A stretch of 59,373 bases of DNA, from contig DATJQI010000015.1 in NCBI GenBank assembly GCA_035505915.1, positions 1 to 59,373 on the forward strand. Direction: 5' to 3'. The notes under the pieces were generated by a model. That model was given only the letters and a program-made list of their open reading frames with translations. It searched no databases and was not told the DNA's origin. Positions within the stretch are counted from its first letter, which is position 1, and every line of letters begins with the position of its first letter. The stretch comes from 40CM-2-70-7 sp035505915. GTDB taxonomy: Bacteria > Gemmatimonadota > Gemmatimonadetes > Gemmatimonadales > GWC2-71-9. Shown one piece after another: positions 57,284 to 59,373 of the stretch. A program made the position numbers and the translations under genes.

Positions 57284-58513
57284 ATGGGACCCCTCGTCGT
57301 CCTCGCGTATTCCGGCGGCCTCGACACCTCCGCCATCGTTCCCTGGCTCCGGGAGACCTACGGCGCCCGCGTCCTCTGCTTCGCCGCGGACGTGGGGCAG
57401 GGGTCGGGCGAGCTGCACGGACTCGTGGACAAGGCCAAACGCTCGGGCGCGGTGGACTGCGTCATCGAAGATCTCCGCGACGAGTTCGTCCGGGACTTCG
57501 TGTTCCCGACGCTGCGCGCCGGCGCGATCTACGCCCGCACCTACCTCCTCGGCACGTCGATGGCGCGGCCCATCACCGCCGCGCGGCAGGTCGCCCTCGC
57601 CCGCCGGGCCGGCGCCCAGGCCGTGGCGCACGGGTGTACCGGCAAGGGCAACGACCAGGTCCGCTTCGAGCTGACGTACGCCGCGCTCGCGCCCGACCTC
57701 CAGGTCATCGCGCCCTGGCGGGAGTGGAGCTTCGGAGGCCGGGAAGACCTGATCGCCTACGTGAAGGCGAACAACATCCCGATCCAGGCCACCCTGGAGA
57801 AGCCGTACTCCACCGACCGCAACCTCTGGCACTGCTCGCACGAAGGCGGAATCCTCGAGGATCCGTCCGTGGAAGCGCCGGAGCACATCTTCGTCATGAC
57901 CAAGGACCCGCTCCAGGCCCCCGACCGCCCGGTGACGGTGCAGATCGGCTTCGAGGCCGGGACGCCGGTCACGGTGGACAACGAGCCGCTGGGCCCCGTG
58001 GCGCTGCTGGAGCGGCTGAACGCGCTGGCCGGCGAGCACGGCGTGGGCCGGGCCGACGTGGTGGAAGACCGGCTGGTGGGGATGAAGTCGCGCGGCGTCT
58101 ACGAGACTCCGGGCGGCACGCTCCTCCACGCGGCGCACCGGGAGCTGGAGCAGCTGGTGCTTGACCGCCGGAGCCTGAAGATGAAAGACGAGATCGCGCT
58201 CCACTACGCGGACCTGGTGTACGACGGCCGCTGGTGGACCCCGGAGCGCGAAGCCATCGACGCGGCGGTGACCAGCACGCAGAAGAAGGTCACCGGCACG
58301 GCGCGGCTCAAGCTCTACAAGGGCTCGGTCACCGTGGCGGGGCGGGAGAGTCCGTACGCGCTCTACCAGCCTTCGTACGCGACCTTCGGCAAGGACAACG
58401 TCTACAACCAGAAGGACGCCGAGGGGTTCATCCACCTGTACGGCCTGGCCACGAAGATCAGCGCCGGTCTCGAATCCCAGCGGCAGCGGGAAATCGGGGC
58501 GGCGGCCGACTGA
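57284..58513 (+). CDS. argG: Argininosuccinate synthase
   Basis: Joins citrulline and aspartate with ATP. 409 residues. ATP P-loop LAYSGGLDTSAIVPWL near the N-terminus, GCTGKGNDQVRFE, YSTDRNLWHCSHEGG, RGVYETPGGTLLHAAHRELEQL, and the closing FGKDNVYNQKDAEGFI region. The length is the family norm. ATG 57284 is 22 bp after the operator palindrome; the stop overlaps the argH ATG (TGATG). Confidence 0.97.
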   Translation: MGPLVVLAYSGGLDTSAIVPWLRETYGARVLCFAADVGQGSGELHGLVDKAKRSGAVDCVIEDLRDEFVRDFVFPTLRAGAIYARTYLLGTSMARPITAARQVALARRAGAQAVAHGCTGKGNDQVRFELTYAALAPDLQVIAPWREWSFGGREDLIAYVKANNIPIQATLEKPYSTDRNLWHCSHEGGILEDPSVEAPEHIFVMTKDPLQAPDRPVTVQIGFEAGTPVTVDNEPLGPVALLERLNALAGEHGVGRADVVEDRLVGMKSRGVYETPGGTLLHAAHRELEQLVLDRRSLKMKDEIALHYADLVYDGRWWTPEREAIDAAVTSTQKKVTGTARLKLYKGSVTVAGRESPYALYQPSYATFGKDNVYNQKDAEGFIHLYGLATKISAGLESQRQREIGAAAD

Positions 58514-59373
58514 TGGCGGACGCCGGCCCTCCGGTGCCGCCCGCCGCGCCCGCCCACCAGATGTGGGGCGGGCGCTTCGCGTTGGGACCCGCCGAAGCCC
58601 TCGACGCGCTGAACCGCTCGCTCCCCGTCGATCACCGGCTCTGGCCGCAGGACGTGGCCGCGAGCAAGGCCTGGGTCCACGCGCTGGGCCGCGTGGGCGT
58701 GCTCTCCACCGTGGAAGAGGTCCAGCTGCTCGAGGGTCTCGACCGGGTGGGCGAGCGCCTCGCCGACGGCGCCGCGGTGGGCGCGCCCGACGAGGACGTG
58801 CACACTCTGGTGGAGCGTCTCCTGTACGAGGAAGTCGGCGTCGTGGCGGGGAAGCTCCACACCGGACGCTCCCGCAACGATCAGGTGGCCACCGACCTGA
58901 GGCTCTGGACCCTCGACGCCATCGATCAGCTCGACGCCGATCTCATCGTGCTCGGCCGCACGCTGGTCGCGCGCGCCGCCGAGGGCGTCGGCGAGCTCAT
59001 GCCGGGGTACACCCACGGCCAGCGGGCGCAGCCGCTGCGCTGGGCGTACGTCCTGCTGGCGCACGCGTGGCCCCTCGTCCGTGATCGCCAGCGCCTGGCC
59101 GATGCGCGGCGCCGCGTGGCCGAGCTTCCGCTGGGCTCGGGCGCCCTGGCCGGCTCCGGATTTCCGGTGGACCGCGTCCTCCTGAAGGAGGCGCTCGGTT
59201 TCCGCACCATATCCGCGAACGCGCTCGACGCCACCGGCGACCGCGACTTCGTGGCCGAGGTGCTCTTCGGCATCGCGCTCACCGGGGTCCATCTCTCCCG
59301 GCTCGCCGCCGAGATCATTCTCTATGCGTCGGCGGAGTTCGGGTTCATCCGGCTGTCGGACGCCTTCAGCACC
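58513..59373 (+). CDS. argH: Argininosuccinate lyase, C-terminus cut by window edge
   Basis: Splits argininosuccinate into arginine and fumarate. 287 residues are visible, in frame to the last base. MWGGRFALGPAEALDALNRSLPVDHRL, DEDVHTLVERLL, KLHTGRSRNDQVATDLRLW, MPGYTHGQRAQPLRWAYVLLAHAW and LPLGSGALAGSGFPVDR are the usual first two conserved regions. The C3 catalytic serine loop lies beyond the window. ATG 58513 overlaps the argG stop by one base, giving an argG-argH operon. Confidence 0.96.
   Translation, partial: MADAGPPVPPAAPAHQMWGGRFALGPAEALDALNRSLPVDHRLWPQDVAASKAWVHALGRVGVLSTVEEVQLLEGLDRVGERLADGAAVGAPDEDVHTLVERLLYEEVGVVAGKLHTGRSRNDQVATDLRLWTLDAIDQLDADLIVLGRTLVARAAEGVGELMPGYTHGQRAQPLRWAYVLLAHAWPLVRDRQRLADARRRVAELPLGSGALAGSGFPVDRVLLKEALGFRTISANALDATGDRDFVAEVLFGIALTGVHLSRLAAEIILYASAEFGFIRLSDAFST

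Overview
This is one continuous stretch of a GC-rich (about 70 percent) bacterial chromosome, densely packed with genes on both strands. It looks like a member of the Gemmatimonadota. That assignment is inferred from three things: high GC with an outer membrane (TamA/TamB, lipoprotein, lipid A-type exporter); signal peptides ending in A-x-A-Q; and a PorX-type regulator otherwise best known from Bacteroidota. Nearly all genes are core metabolism, information processing or cell envelope. I see no prophage, insertion sequence, CRISPR array, rRNA or tRNA. No stretch over 300 bases lacks a gene; the largest gap is 753-1024.

Layout. 1-3753: a truncated primary-type sigma factor, aroB, a cobalamin adenosyltransferase, and a divergent ferredoxin-NADP reductase. 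3758-14316: a divergent PBP4-type peptidase and a plus-strand run of tamA, tamB, a lipid kinase, an NtrC-type regulator and an eight-cysteine mini-protein. 14313-19353: a response regulator facing a run of P1 peptidase, NlpC/P60, HAD, CYTH, an unknown membrane protein and acpS. 19420-21465: a Fur-box-controlled cytochrome c/FTR1 iron permease. 21462-36314: a minus-strand block of 20 genes, many sharing stop and start bases: yebC, ruvC, ruvA, a 57-residue zinc-ribbon protein, ruvB, queA, tgt, yajC, def, fmt, thiE/tenI, thiS, thiG, rsmB, a PASTA protein, rpe, tlpA, a YbbR protein, tsaD, lgt. 36401-39056: a small lipoprotein, an orphan DnaB-like ATPase, an unknown protein and a heptosyltransferase-like enzyme. 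39115-48515: porX, an MsbA-type exporter and six glycosyltransferases, a surface-glycan region. 48525-53298: peroxiredoxin, a patatin-ferredoxin fusion, a class V aminotransferase, a membrane protein and tyrS. 53372-59373: a class A PBP, an amidohydrolase, then argR, argG and a truncated argH with a perfect 24-bp operator-like palindrome.

Three signals beyond the gene list stand out. First, most transcription units with a clear head carry a TANNNT (-10-like) hexamer only 6-11 nt before the start codon, often with TTGNNN 17-18 nt further upstream. This suggests leaderless or nearly leaderless mRNAs. Second, four genes (cytochrome-FTR1, tlpA, rsmB and the second tandem glycosyltransferase) have conserved or required N-termini that cannot begin at ATG, GTG or TTG and appear to use CTG, ATT or ATC. 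Third, there are unusual protein arrangements: REC-PglZ (PorX), patatin plus 4Fe-4S ferredoxin, di-heme cytochrome c plus FTR1, and a zinc-ribbon mini-protein inserted between ruvA and ruvB.
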